DNA of 64,000 nucleotides from Opitutia bacterium (lineage in GTDB: Bacteria; Verrucomicrobiota; Verrucomicrobiia; Opitutales; Opitutaceae): assembly GCA_947474365.1 (NCBI GenBank), contig CANJIU010000003.1, forward strand, positions 62,001 to 126,000, read 5' to 3'. Each line of letters opens with the position of its first letter. The first letter of the stretch is position 1. The position numbers and the translations under genes were made by a program. A model generated the notes under the pieces. It was not told where the DNA came from. It saw nothing but the letters and a program-made list of their open reading frames with translations, and did not search any database. This document shows positions 1-8,732 of the stretch, in pieces.

Positions 1-135
1 GCCGTAGCCCATGTCGTCGGCGAGAATGAAGACAATGTTGGGTCGCGCGCCGGTGGCGGCGAACGCCGACGAAGCGATCGACAATATCAGGGCCAGGGCG
101 GGCAGGGTGGACGCGAAGAAAGGAGTGCGTTTCAT
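1..135 (-). CDS. Sulfatase, N-terminal 45 residues (cut by window edge)
   Basis: Reading the minus strand from an ATG at 135 gives a hydrophobic signal peptide (MKRTPFFAS...SAFA) followed by RPNIVFILADDMGYG. This is the start of the sulfatase (alkaline phosphatase superfamily) catalytic domain; the two Asp residues of ADD are calcium ligands in the family. The rest, including the formylglycine site, lies beyond the left edge, so the specific activity cannot be judged. The product should be exported and would hydrolyse sulfate esters on a glycan, like the other three sulfatases in this window. It is encoded on the same strand as the downstream-lying D,D-carboxypeptidase gene (start 1761), whose stop codon is 61 bases from this start, so co-transcription is possible. 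Confidence 0.85.
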   Translation of the reverse strand, partial: MKRTPFFASTLPALALILSIASSAFAATGARPNIVFILADDMGYG

Positions 136-195
136 AGGGGGCGGCCGGGACTACAGCATAGTCTCGCCCGCCGCGTCGAGCCCGCCGACGTCCGC

Positions 196-1761
196 TCAAA
201 GCCCGTCGTAGATGATTTCGCACAGCCGGCCCAATGTGCGGCCTTCGCGGACCGTGTCGCTGCCTTTGTTCAGGTGCGTCAGGTTCACAAACATCGCGAA
301 CGTCAGTTTCCGGCCCGTTGAGGTCGTCATGTATCCCGCCAGCGCCTTGCTCGTGAGGAGGAAGCGGCCGTTCATCGTGTTCTCCCACGACAGAGTGCCG
401 GTCTTGGCGTGGACCTTGCCGCGCGCCGGACTGTTCGGGTCGACCACGCTGGCCAGCGTTCCGTCGACGCCGATCACCGGCAGCGCGGATTCGTATACCG
501 CGAAATCGGGCCGAGTGGTCATGTAACGCAGGAGCTGCACCGTCGCCCGTGGCGTCGTATAATCGCTGCGCGCGCCGCCGGCACCGCCGCCGAATGAGAT
601 CGTGTCCACGTCGATCCTTGCCCGAGCGAGGAAGTCATGCTGCAGGTGCAGTCCGTCGGCCAACGTGCGCCGGCCGTTTTTCGCTGCGACGAGCAACGGC
701 AGCGTGCTGGCATGAAGGTTGTGGCTGACCTTGAGGATCAATTTGGCCTCCTCGCGAAACGGCGCCGAGGTCAGGTGCGCCACGCGCTCCGACGCCTGGT
801 AGTTGTCCCGGGCGGGCAGCAGTTCGCCGCGATTTGCGGCGAGCGGCGAGGCATCGACGGCTACACCAGCGCGGCCGAGGGCCTCGATGAAAAGCGCCCG
901 GGCAAACGCGGCCGCGTCGGGGACCTCCGCCACGCGCAAGAGAGGTTTGCTCCCGATGGCGACGCGGCCGCGCACGACGATTCGGCCGGGCGCAGGAGCC
1001 GTGATTTGGATCCGCGGATCCTGGCCGCTCACGCTGGTCTCCACCTTGGCGTCGACGGTGATGGCGCTCGTCTTCGGTCGCCAATCCACCGTGGCCGGAG
1101 CACCGGCGGCGCCCGGCGTAATCAGAAAATCGATCACGTTGTCGTTGACGACGATGGCGGTCAGCTGCGACGGGCCACTGCCGGTGCTCTCGGCCTTGTC
1201 GAAGAGCCGGTCGTCGATCAGCACGTCCCCTCGCAGGCGCTTGACGCCCGCCGCGGCGACTTGGCGGGCGAGGTCGTTCAGTCCGGCGAGCGGATCGGGC
1301 TCGGTCAGCTCGCCCAGCGTCGAGCCGTTGGCGTAGGTGTGGTCGACATCCTTGAAGACAATCCGGCCGTCGGCCCCCGCGCGCCCGCCGAGAGTGAGAT
1401 CACCCTGAGCCACGAGGATCAGGTCGCCGGTCAGTTCGCCGGTCGTACTCAGTTTTCCCCGACGGTAGACGGGCGTCTCGAAACGATGCTCCGAGCCGAA
1501 GGTGTCGAGGGCGCTCGCGACGGTGTAGAGCTTCGTGGTCGAGGCGGGCGCGAAGAGCTTGTCGGCGTTGTGTTCGTGGAGGACGACGCCGTTTTCCTGA
1601 TCGACGAGGAGCAGCCCCCAATGGGCGTGCTTGTAGTCCGGTCCGTCGATGACCTCGTTGAGCCGCGCGGCGAGCGTGGGTGTCGCGGCGGGGGACGGCC
1701 GGGAGAGAGCGAGGCTGGCCGACAGGATCAGGGCGACGTGAACAAAGCGGGTGGGATTCAT
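196..1761 (-). CDS. dacB: D-alanyl-D-alanine carboxypeptidase/endopeptidase, PBP4 (peptidase S13) family
   Basis: The 521-residue product is a low-molecular-weight penicillin-binding protein that trims or cleaves peptidoglycan stem peptides in the periplasm. All three active-site motifs are visible: STTK at about residues 74-77 (nucleophile Ser74), SHN at about 346, and KTG at about 453. A signal peptide (MNPTRFVHVALILSASLALS) supports the ATG at 1761; the frame stays open 132 bases further upstream, but that stretch has no export signal and is rich in Arg and Pro. The long insertion between the STTK and SxN motifs is normal for the S13 family. The gene is divergent from the PhoD-like gene at 1892, with about 130 bases between the two starts. 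No unusual residues were seen. Housekeeping cell-wall function is likely, with no apparent link to the polysaccharide genes. Confidence 0.88.
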   Translation of the reverse strand: MNPTRFVHVALILSASLALSRPSPAATPTLAARLNEVIDGPDYKHAHWGLLLVDQENGVVLHEHNADKLFAPASTTKLYTVASALDTFGSEHRFETPVYRRGKLSTTGELTGDLILVAQGDLTLGGRAGADGRIVFKDVDHTYANGSTLGELTEPDPLAGLNDLARQVAAAGVKRLRGDVLIDDRLFDKAESTGSGPSQLTAIVVNDNVIDFLITPGAAGAPATVDWRPKTSAITVDAKVETSVSGQDPRIQITAPAPGRIVVRGRVAIGSKPLLRVAEVPDAAAFARALFIEALGRAGVAVDASPLAANRGELLPARDNYQASERVAHLTSAPFREEAKLILKVSHNLHASTLPLLVAAKNGRRTLADGLHLQHDFLARARIDVDTISFGGGAGGARSDYTTPRATVQLLRYMTTRPDFAVYESALPVIGVDGTLASVVDPNSPARGKVHAKTGTLSWENTMNGRFLLTSKALAGYMTTSTGRKLTFAMFVNLTHLNKGSDTVREGRTLGRLCEIIYDGL

Positions 1762-1891
1762 GGGGTGGATGATTGGCGTGGCCCGGACCGGACGAGGCAA
1801 GCCGGTTTCGTTTGGGCCAGTGGGCCATATTCCGTTGCGTCCAATCGTGGCCTTGCACCGCAGGACCTGAGCGCCATCAGTTTCTCCACCC

Positions 1892-3388
1892 ATGAACGTT
1901 CTTAACCCTTCCTTTCCGCCGGGGATTCGAAAAATCCCGGCGTTCGCCGCGTTGCTTGCGATGTTCGCGCTGGTTTTCGGAGCCTTGCAGGCGGCGCCCG
2001 TTTACCAGGGCAACGGTATCAAAATCGGTGAAGTGACCGCCGACTCCGCCATCGTCTGGACGCGGCTGACGATCGCGCCCGAAGGGAATTGGAGCGGCGC
2101 CGCATTTATCGAGCCGGTGCTCCCCGAGGGACAGAAGCCCGGGTTGGGGAATTTCGATTGGCGCGTGCAATTGCCCAAGGGCCGCACCGTGGCCGACATG
2201 GCGGGCGCATTGCCCGGCGCGGCGGGCGAGGTGCGCGTGACCCTGAAATCGGCGGCCGATGGCGCTCCGCTGGTAAAGCCCTGGACGCCGGTGCGCGCCC
2301 AGCGCGACTTCACGCAGCAATTCGAATTCGCGAAGCTGCGCGCGGGCACGCGTTACGAAGTCACGGTGGAATCGCGCGACCCGGCCGGTGCCGCCGGTGC
2401 GACGGTGCGTGGGGCGTTTCGCACCGCACCGGCTGCCGATGCGGTCGCTCCGGTGAACTTCGCCGTCGTCACATGCGGCGACTACCCGCGGCGCGATGAT
2501 CCGGCGAACGGCCACAAAATCTACGCCTCGATGCGCCGGCTGGCGCCCGACTTCATGGTCCACACCGGCGACGTCGAATACTACGACAAGGCCGACCCGT
2601 GGGCGAACTCGCCGGTGCTCGCGCGCTTCAAGTGGAATCGGATTTATGCGCTGCCGTTCCAGCGGGAGTTTCATCGCGAGACGGCGGCGTTCTTCATGTA
2701 CGACGATCATGACATCCTGCGCAACGACTGCTGGCCGGGCATGACCTTCGGCGAGCTGACGTTTGACGAGGGCGTGAAGATTTTTCACGAGCAGACTCCG
2801 AGCGGGCCGGCGCCGTACCGCACCGTCCGCTACGGACGCGACCTGCAGATCTGGATCGTGGAGGGACGCGTTGCGCGCAGCGCCAACACCGATCCCGACG
2901 GTCCAAACAAGACGATTTGGGGCGCCGCCCAGAAAGCCTGGTTTTACAAGACGGTCGCGGCGTCGGACGCGACGTTCAAGGTCGTCCTCACCCCAACCCC
3001 GATCGTCGGGCCCGATCGCGGCACGAAAAACGACAATCTGGCGAACGAGGGTTTCAAGACTGAAGGGAACGAGATTCGGAAGTTTGTCGGCGCCCAGCCC
3101 AACATGGTCGTCATCACCGGCGATCGTCACTGGCAGTATCATTCCGTCGATCCGAAGACGGGCACGCGGGAATTCGGCTGCGGTCCGTCGTCCGACGTCC
3201 ATGCTGGCGGTTATTCGCCCCAGCCTGGGGATGAGGCGGTACAGAAATTTTTCCGACTCAAGGGCGGTTTCATTACAGTCTTGGTGGAGCGCAAGGCCGG
3301 TGCGCCGGTCATGCTGGTGCGGCACCACGACGTCGATGGGTCCGTGGTGCTGGCGACACCGATCGCTCCGGCGAAGGTGGCGCGCTGA
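1892..3388 (+). CDS. PhoD-like alkaline phosphatase/phosphodiesterase
   Basis: The 498-residue product starts with a signal peptide (hydrophobic stretch at about residues 17-33) and the PhoD N-terminal beta domain (GEVTADSAIVWTRL at about 46-59). The metallophosphatase core follows, with VHTGDVEYYD, MYDDHD and ITGDRHWQYHS supplying the expected Asp and His metal ligands. PhoD-family enzymes hydrolyse phosphomonoesters or diesters outside the cytoplasm, usually with calcium and iron. The sequence lacks the Tat RR motif of classical Bacillus PhoD and probably uses Sec. It is convergent with the sulfatase at 3486 and divergent from dacB. Substrate is unknown; some family members are annotated from sequence only, so the call is to family level. 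Confidence 0.85.
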   Translation: MNVLNPSFPPGIRKIPAFAALLAMFALVFGALQAAPVYQGNGIKIGEVTADSAIVWTRLTIAPEGNWSGAAFIEPVLPEGQKPGLGNFDWRVQLPKGRTVADMAGALPGAAGEVRVTLKSAADGAPLVKPWTPVRAQRDFTQQFEFAKLRAGTRYEVTVESRDPAGAAGATVRGAFRTAPAADAVAPVNFAVVTCGDYPRRDDPANGHKIYASMRRLAPDFMVHTGDVEYYDKADPWANSPVLARFKWNRIYALPFQREFHRETAAFFMYDDHDILRNDCWPGMTFGELTFDEGVKIFHEQTPSGPAPYRTVRYGRDLQIWIVEGRVARSANTDPDGPNKTIWGAAQKAWFYKTVAASDATFKVVLTPTPIVGPDRGTKNDNLANEGFKTEGNEIRKFVGAQPNMVVITGDRHWQYHSVDPKTGTREFGCGPSSDVHAGGYSPQPGDEAVQKFFRLKGGFITVLVERKAGAPVMLVRHHDVDGSVVLATPIAPAKVAR

Positions 3389-3436
3389 TCGCGCGATCAC
3401 CCTGGCGACGCTCCGACCCGGAGCGGCATTAACCCG

Positions 3437-3454
3437 CGCGACGGGGGAGTCGCG
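3437..3454. repeat. Hairpin in convergent intergenic gap
   Basis: A perfect 6-bp stem (CGCGAC / GTCGCG) with a G-rich 6-base loop lies between two convergent stop codons (3388 and 3486). A second small stem (CGCTCCG / CGGAGCG) precedes it near 3409-3425. There is no T-tract, so it is not a standard intrinsic terminator. The sequence around it resembles one at 34857-34910 (shared GGGACGCGAC core on the opposite strand). Confidence 0.4.
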
Positions 3455-3485
3455 TCCCAAGGGATTCTGCCGACTGTTTGCGGGC

Positions 3486-5339
3486 CTATTTCCGCAGCGT
3501 CAGCGTGACCTGCCGCATGTCCATCACCGTCTTCCCGACGATTTGCGGGGCGCGCAGCGTGAGCAGGCCGCGGCCCTTATCGAGACGCATCGTGCCGAGG
3601 TTGAGGAGATGGAACTCCTTCATCTTCGATTCGGCGGCGGGGCGCGGGATCGTGTCCTGATTGGTGTAGAGCGGCGGGTCCCAGCCGGGCGTGACTTTGC
3701 CGGCGAGCTTTTGTCCGTTGAAGCTCAGCTCGATGGTGGAGCCGGCGTCGGGCAGCGGGCAGGTGTAATCGATCGCGACATCGTAGTTTCCGGTCGTGTG
3801 CACCTCGATGTCCCAGGTAATCGAGTCGTCGGCCTTCGACCAATTGACGAAGTAGGAGCTGTTGGGCGCACTCGCGCTGCGCTGGATGCCGCCGTGGGGG
3901 AGTCCGTCGCGGGCGGGAAGCGGCGACATCGGAAATTCGGTGTAGCCGACAGGATAGGGACGATCGTCGGGCGGCAGGCCGCCGATTTTTGCGGCCTTCG
4001 CCTTGTTCTTTCCCTTGGCAGGACCTGCGGCCGCGGGGGCCTCGTCGGTCGAGCCGAGGACGTCCTTGCGCCACGCCGTTACCGCCTGAGAGAGTCGCGC
4101 GGCAACTTCGGGACGCTCGGCGGCGATGTCGCGCTGCTGGCCAGGATCGGCCACCATGTCGTAGAGGGAGCCGCGGCTGTCGAGGCGATAGCCCGTGTTC
4201 CGCACGCTCACGTTGCCGTTTTGGTGCGAGAAAATCATCCGGTCCGGCCAGGCTCCACCACCGCCGAACAGCAGCGGCGAGATGTCTTTTCCGTCGAGGG
4301 GCTTGGTTCCCACGCGAGAAATGCCGGCGAGCGTTGTGAGTGTGGGCAGCAGATCGATCGCGCCGGCGATCTCCCGCACGGTCGAGGCGGGTTTGATCCG
4401 GCCGGGCCAGCGGATGAAGAACGGCACGCGCACGCCGCCTTCGTCGGTCGTGGCTTTCTTGCCCTTCATGCCGCCGTTCCAGCGAAACGTGTTCGGGCCG
4501 TTGTCGGAAAAATAGATGACGATCGTGTTGTCCGCGAGTTTGAGCTCGTCGAGGCGGCGCAGGACGCGGCCGACGTTGTAGTCGAGGTTCTCGGTCATCG
4601 CGAGGACGCAGCGCGTGATTTCGAGGTTCTCCTCGCTGCCCTCGACGCCGCGTTGCGTGATCGGCTTGCTCTTGAAGCGTTGCCAAAACTCATCCGGCAC
4701 CGCGAAAGGCGAGTGGGGGATGTTGTACGGGATGTAGCAGAAGAAGGGCTGCTGTTGGTTTTTTTCGATGAACGCGATCGCGTGACTGGTGATGTCGTCG
4801 GCGAGAAAGCCCTTTCCGCGCACGCGCTGGCCGTTGTGCTCCAGCGGAGGATTGAAGTACTCGCCCCAGTGTCCAGAGGTGAACCCGTAGTACTCGTCGA
4901 TGCCGCGGGCATTGGGGTGATACGGCCACTGGCTGCCGTTGTGCCACTTGCCGAATGCACCCGTCGCGTAGCCTGCCGCCTTGAACGCCTCGGGCAGCGT
5001 CCGCTCGTCGAGGTTCAGGCGTTCCTGGCCGGCGGAGGTCCCGCGCACTCCACCGCGCGGATGATAACGACCGGTGAGCATCTCGGCCCGCGTGGGCGAG
5101 CAGACCGGGCACACATAAAAACGATCGAGGGTCGCGCCGTCGCGCGCCAGCGAGTCGATGGACGGCGTGCGGAGTTGCGTGTTGCCGGTCGCGCCGAGGT
5201 CGCCCCAGCCCTGATCGTCGGCGAGGAGGATGACGATGTTGGGCGGCCGCGACGTCGCGGCGGAGGAAATGGCCGCGAGCCCGACAACGAGCGCGCACGC
5301 CAGCAGGCGGGGAAAACGGGAGAGAAGGGGAAGCGACAT
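3486..5339 (-). CDS. Secreted sulfatase with C-terminal accessory beta domain
   Basis: The 617-residue product has a signal peptide (residues 1-28), then RPPNIVILLADDQGWGDLG, the start of the type I sulfatase fold. The formylglycine site is CSPTR with the modifiable Cys at about residue 80, followed by a typical MLTGRY. FGKWHNG and FFCYIPYNIPHSP are further family blocks. The catalytic part ends near residue 450; a Lys/Ala-rich linker (about 460-480) leads to a C-terminal region of about 140 residues that looks like a beta-sandwich carbohydrate-binding-like domain (IEVHTTGNYDVAIDY...TIELSFNGQKL). The ATG at 5339 is chosen because the signal peptide begins there, although the frame is open to 5438. 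Activity needs a formylglycine-generating or anaerobic sulfatase-maturating enzyme, not found in this window. Substrate is unknown, probably a sulfated polysaccharide. Confidence 0.9.
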   Translation of the reverse strand: MSLPLLSRFPRLLACALVVGLAAISSAATSRPPNIVILLADDQGWGDLGATGNTQLRTPSIDSLARDGATLDRFYVCPVCSPTRAEMLTGRYHPRGGVRGTSAGQERLNLDERTLPEAFKAAGYATGAFGKWHNGSQWPYHPNARGIDEYYGFTSGHWGEYFNPPLEHNGQRVRGKGFLADDITSHAIAFIEKNQQQPFFCYIPYNIPHSPFAVPDEFWQRFKSKPITQRGVEGSEENLEITRCVLAMTENLDYNVGRVLRRLDELKLADNTIVIYFSDNGPNTFRWNGGMKGKKATTDEGGVRVPFFIRWPGRIKPASTVREIAGAIDLLPTLTTLAGISRVGTKPLDGKDISPLLFGGGGAWPDRMIFSHQNGNVSVRNTGYRLDSRGSLYDMVADPGQQRDIAAERPEVAARLSQAVTAWRKDVLGSTDEAPAAAGPAKGKNKAKAAKIGGLPPDDRPYPVGYTEFPMSPLPARDGLPHGGIQRSASAPNSSYFVNWSKADDSITWDIEVHTTGNYDVAIDYTCPLPDAGSTIELSFNGQKLAGKVTPGWDPPLYTNQDTIPRPAAESKMKEFHLLNLGTMRLDKGRGLLTLRAPQIVGKTVMDMRQVTLTLRK

Positions 5340-5482
5340 GGGAGTAAGCGTGAGGACGGAGTTTCGCGCCGCCGAGGGATTCGTCAACGGGGCAGTCGGC
5401 CTCGTCGGCGGGCTTGCAGGTATCGTCGGTCCGGTCACGCTTGCGACTGCATCGGACTTCCCCCCGCCCCGCCTATAACTCC

Positions 5483-6196
5483 ATGAAACGCTCCCTCGTA
5501 CTGTTGCCCCTTCTCGCCTGGTCGTCGCTCCTCGCCGCAGAGGATCTCGGCCGGATCATTTTCCAGGACGATTTTTCGCGCAACGAATCGCAGGAGAAAA
5601 CCGACGAGCCGGGCAACGGCTGGGGCACCAACAGCAAGAGCCGCGCGAAGGGCAACAAGCAGGTCGATCTCCGTGACGGCGCGATGTACATCTATATCAG
5701 TCCCGAGGCGGATCACGCGGTATCCGTCACGCAGGCGGCCGAGTTCACCAACGGGGCGGTCGCGATGCGCTTCCGGCTCGACGACGCCAAGGACAGCCTC
5801 GGGCTGGATTTTGCCGATGCGCAGTGCAAGGAGGTTCACGCCGGGCATCTGTTCGCCGCGCGCGTCAGTCCCAAACAAGTTCTGCTGCAGGACCTGAAAA
5901 CGGGCGGCATGCGGCTCGACATCCACACGGCCCGGCAGGCGAAGAAAAAGCTGACGGACGAGCAGGAGCAGGCGCTCAAGGGTAAGCAGAAGGCGGTGAC
6001 CCGCGCGATCGAGATCGGCAAGTGGCACGACCTGCTCGTGAAGGTGGCGGGTGATGAATTGTCGGTGACGATCGACGGCCAGTTTGTCGGCAGCTTCAAG
6101 TCGCCCGGGATTGCGCATCCCACGAAGCGCATGCTGCGTCTCGCCGTCCCGCGCAACGCCGTGGTTGATGACGTGAAGATCTGGCGGAAGGAGTGA
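5483..6196 (+). CDS. Secreted LamG/DUF1080-like protein of unknown function
   Basis: The 237-residue product begins with a clear signal peptide (MKRSLVLLPLLAWSSLLAAE). The remainder reads as a single concanavalin-like beta-sandwich: IIFQDDFSRNE near the start, WHDLLVKVAGDELSVTIDGQFVG near residues 175-200, and a closing DDVKIWRKE. That closing pattern is common in DUF1080/LamG-type domains of verrucomicrobia and planctomycetes. A charged segment (KKKLTDEQEQALKGKQK, near 150-170) interrupts the fold. It is divergent from the sulfatase at 5339, with 143 bases between start codons, so a shared promoter region is likely. No catalytic motif was recognised; glycan binding or hydrolysis is an inference from the fold. 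Confidence 0.7.
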   Translation: MKRSLVLLPLLAWSSLLAAEDLGRIIFQDDFSRNESQEKTDEPGNGWGTNSKSRAKGNKQVDLRDGAMYIYISPEADHAVSVTQAAEFTNGAVAMRFRLDDAKDSLGLDFADAQCKEVHAGHLFAARVSPKQVLLQDLKTGGMRLDIHTARQAKKKLTDEQEQALKGKQKAVTRAIEIGKWHDLLVKVAGDELSVTIDGQFVGSFKSPGIAHPTKRMLRLAVPRNAVVDDVKIWRKE

Positions 6197-6223
6197 CGGC
6201 GCGGCGCGCCTGGTGTTCCGCTC

Positions 6224-7180
6224 TTACGGCGGCGGACCGCGCTTCTTGCCTTTTGGTCCGCCCGGCCCACCCGGGCCGCCAGGACCGCCAGGACCGCCGC
6301 GGCGCGAGAAACTCGCATCGGGTGTGCCGCGAAAGGCGCGCGGCACGAAGGGAAAGTCCTCCGTCAGCACGTAGTGAAACGTGCCCTCGGGAAATTCCGG
6401 CGTGACGCCAAACCGGCCGCTGCATTCGTCGAGGTCACCGCTGCCGGCGACATATTCAAAATCCTCCTCGAAAATTCCGTCGTACGTGCCGCCCGGCTGG
6501 GATCGGGCGGTCGGGCGCGCGCCCTTTTTCAATTGGTAGCTGGATTTGAGGACGCGTAGGTTGCTGGCGGAGTCGCGGGCGGTGTCGTGCCCCCAAGGAC
6601 CGTAGATCGGAAATCCATCGGCCGCCCACCCGAGAAGTACGAGAGCGGGTTGGCCGCGGGAGAGCCGGGCGAGCAGCGCAATCGGGATTCCGTGGTAGTG
6701 ATAGGCGCCGTTGGGCTGCACGTGTGCGTTGTTGGCGTCGAGTCCGAGGGAAAACCCTTCGCCTTTGGCGTCGTAGTGCCAGCCGGATTGCCGGTCGTTG
6801 TGCCAGTATTCGGCCGTGCCGGGATCGAAGAGCACGCCGTTGACGGCGATCCCAAACGGCTGGGCCGGCAACGGCGTGGGTCGGGCGTTGACGACCGGCC
6901 GCAGTGGCACGGAGTAGCGGTAGGATTGTGCGGCGATGCGGTGCGGATTGTTGGCGTTGGGAAAGCGGCCTGTCGCGTGGTCCGGCAGCCCGTTGGCGCG
7001 AATCACGCGGCGGTCACCCTCGATCGTGAACGTGGCCTGCGTCTCTCCTGGCGCCGGCTCCGTGGCGGGGACGACCGTGACGTCGGTGCGCTGGGTCGCC
7101 TGATGATTGGGATGCGCCGCCAACGGGACGGGCGCAAACGTGACGGCGAGGAGGCCCGCGACGGAGAGGAAATTTCGCAT
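6224..7180 (-). CDS. YHYH-domain secreted protein with Gly-Gly-Pro tail
   Basis: The 318-residue product has a signal peptide (MRNFLSVAGLLAVTFAPVPLAA) and a central YHYH motif at about residues 160-163 (NGAYHYHGIP), the signature of the YHYH family (PF14240), whose biochemical role is not established. The blocks GWAADGFPIYGPWG, GTYDGIFEEDFEYV and LDECSGRFGVTPEFP match the usual layout of that family. The C-terminus is low complexity: four GGP repeats encoded by near-identical 9-base units at about 6262-6300, then GKKRGPPP. The ATG at 7180 is the only start followed by an export signal; the open frame continues far upstream without one. It is convergent with the gene ending at 6196 and divergent from the PQQ-type gene at 7367. 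Confidence 0.8.
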   Translation of the reverse strand: MRNFLSVAGLLAVTFAPVPLAAHPNHQATQRTDVTVVPATEPAPGETQATFTIEGDRRVIRANGLPDHATGRFPNANNPHRIAAQSYRYSVPLRPVVNARPTPLPAQPFGIAVNGVLFDPGTAEYWHNDRQSGWHYDAKGEGFSLGLDANNAHVQPNGAYHYHGIPIALLARLSRGQPALVLLGWAADGFPIYGPWGHDTARDSASNLRVLKSSYQLKKGARPTARSQPGGTYDGIFEEDFEYVAGSGDLDECSGRFGVTPEFPEGTFHYVLTEDFPFVPRAFRGTPDASFSRRGGPGGPGGPGGPGGPKGKKRGPPP

Positions 7181-7366
7181 GCGTGCTTGGACGTCGGGAT
7201 ACTCCCAGAAGTTTACGATTCTTGGATGCCGGTTGGAAAAAGTGGACGAAGGCGCCGGGCCTGCCCTCGCGCAATGCTTCGTTAGGGTTGCGCTGCGATT
7301 TAGGCCGGGGCAATGTTGCCCGCTCCCACCGACTGCGACACCTGTCTGTTCTCTTTTCCATTTCCC

Positions 7367-8689
7367 ATGACCCTTCCGGCGTCTGTTTGTCCGCTCGTTT
7401 GCCTCCTCTGCCTGGTGTCGCATTCGGAACGTCCCGCCCGCGCGGACGACTGGCCGCAGTGGCGCGGGCCGCAACGCGACGGTGTCTGGCGGGAAACGGG
7501 CCTCATCGACACGTTTGCCAGCGCGGACCTGACGCCCGCGTGGACGGCGAAGATCGGGCCCGGCTACAGCGGACCCACCGTGACTGCGGACTCCGTTTTC
7601 CTCACTGATCGGGTGAATGCCCCGGAGCAGCAGGAGCGCATCTTGTGCTTCGATCGGAAGGACGGCCGGCCACGGTGGGCGCACGCCTACCCGTGCGTGT
7701 ATCGTGACATCGACTACGCCCTCGGGCCTCGGGCGGCCGTGACGGTCGTGGACGGGCGCGCGTTCGCCTACGGCGCGATGGGCCACGCGCACGCGCTCAA
7801 CGCCGCGGACGGCCGCGTGCTCTGGGCGCGGGATTTGGCGGCTGAGTACCACGTGAACATCAACGTCTGGGCGGTGAGCGCGGCGCCACTCGTGGTGGGC
7901 GATTTGGTGATCTACCAGGTCGGGGCCCAGCCCGGGGCGTGTCTCGTCGCCTTCGATGTCGCCACCGGCAAGGAGCGTTGGCGCGCAATCGACGACAAGG
8001 CGTCCTATTCCTCGCCGCGTCTCGTCCGGTTGGAAAATCGTGACGTCGTGCTGGCGTGGACGGCGCAACGGATCGCCTGCCTCGAGCCGGCGACGGGAAA
8101 CGTCCTCTGGCAGGTGCCGTACCAGCGGGCCAAGATGATCCTCAATGTGGGTGATCCGATTTTGGATGAAACGAAGCGGACGCTCTTTCTCAGCGCCTTT
8201 TACGACGGGGCGGTGTGCTACGACCTGAAACCGGATTTCGCGCCGCCGGAGTTGCGCTGGAAGCGCGCCGGAGTCAGCGAGCGCAAGACGGACGCCCTGC
8301 ACAGCATCATCATGACGCCGTTCATCCGGGATGGATACGTCTACGGAATCGACAGCTACGGCGAGATGCGCTGCCTGAACCTGGCGAACGGCGACCGGGT
8401 GTGGGAGGACACCACGTTGCTGGCGAACGGCCGTTGGGCGACAGCGTATTTTGTGCAGAACGGCGACCGCACCTGGATTACGACGGAGAAGGGCGAAATC
8501 GTCATCGCCCGCCTGACGCCGAAGGGCTTCGAGCGGATCAGCAGCGCGAAATTCATCACGCCGGAAACGGCGTTGCGCGGACGGAACCATCCGGTCGCAT
8601 GGTCGCATCCCGCGTACGCGCATCGGAGTCTATTCGCGCGGAATGATTCCCAATTGATCTGCATTCCACTCGAGACGGTCCGCCGGTAG
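7367..8689 (+). CDS. Secreted PQQ-type (BamB-like) beta-propeller protein
   Basis: The 440-residue product has a signal peptide, then DDWPQWRGPQRDGVW, the typical opening of PQQ-like repeat proteins of verrucomicrobia and planctomycetes. Repeated blade signatures are visible: FDRKDGRPRWAHAY, LNAADGRVLWARDL, FDVATGKERWRAID, LEPATGNVLWQVPY and LNLANGDRVWEDT, each ending in a Trp that docks into the propeller. No PQQ-binding or dehydrogenase active-site residues could be identified, so a structural or binding role in the periplasm is more likely than quinoprotein dehydrogenase activity. It ends 43 bases before the receptor gene at 8733 on the same strand, suggesting co-transcription. Confidence 0.8.
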   Translation: MTLPASVCPLVCLLCLVSHSERPARADDWPQWRGPQRDGVWRETGLIDTFASADLTPAWTAKIGPGYSGPTVTADSVFLTDRVNAPEQQERILCFDRKDGRPRWAHAYPCVYRDIDYALGPRAAVTVVDGRAFAYGAMGHAHALNAADGRVLWARDLAAEYHVNINVWAVSAAPLVVGDLVIYQVGAQPGACLVAFDVATGKERWRAIDDKASYSSPRLVRLENRDVVLAWTAQRIACLEPATGNVLWQVPYQRAKMILNVGDPILDETKRTLFLSAFYDGAVCYDLKPDFAPPELRWKRAGVSERKTDALHSIIMTPFIRDGYVYGIDSYGEMRCLNLANGDRVWEDTTLLANGRWATAYFVQNGDRTWITTEKGEIVIARLTPKGFERISSAKFITPETALRGRNHPVAWSHPAYAHRSLFARNDSQLICIPLETVRR

Positions 8690-8732
8690 CGTTCTCCGGC
8701 GGCGTTCGGCCGCTCCCTTTTCCCCACTCCTG

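Noticed and set aside
2871-5486. Open frame of 871 codons on the plus strand across the PhoD-like and sulfatase genes
   Set aside because: It is the antisense shadow of the real genes in GC-rich DNA, is full of Arg and Ala, and has no domain.
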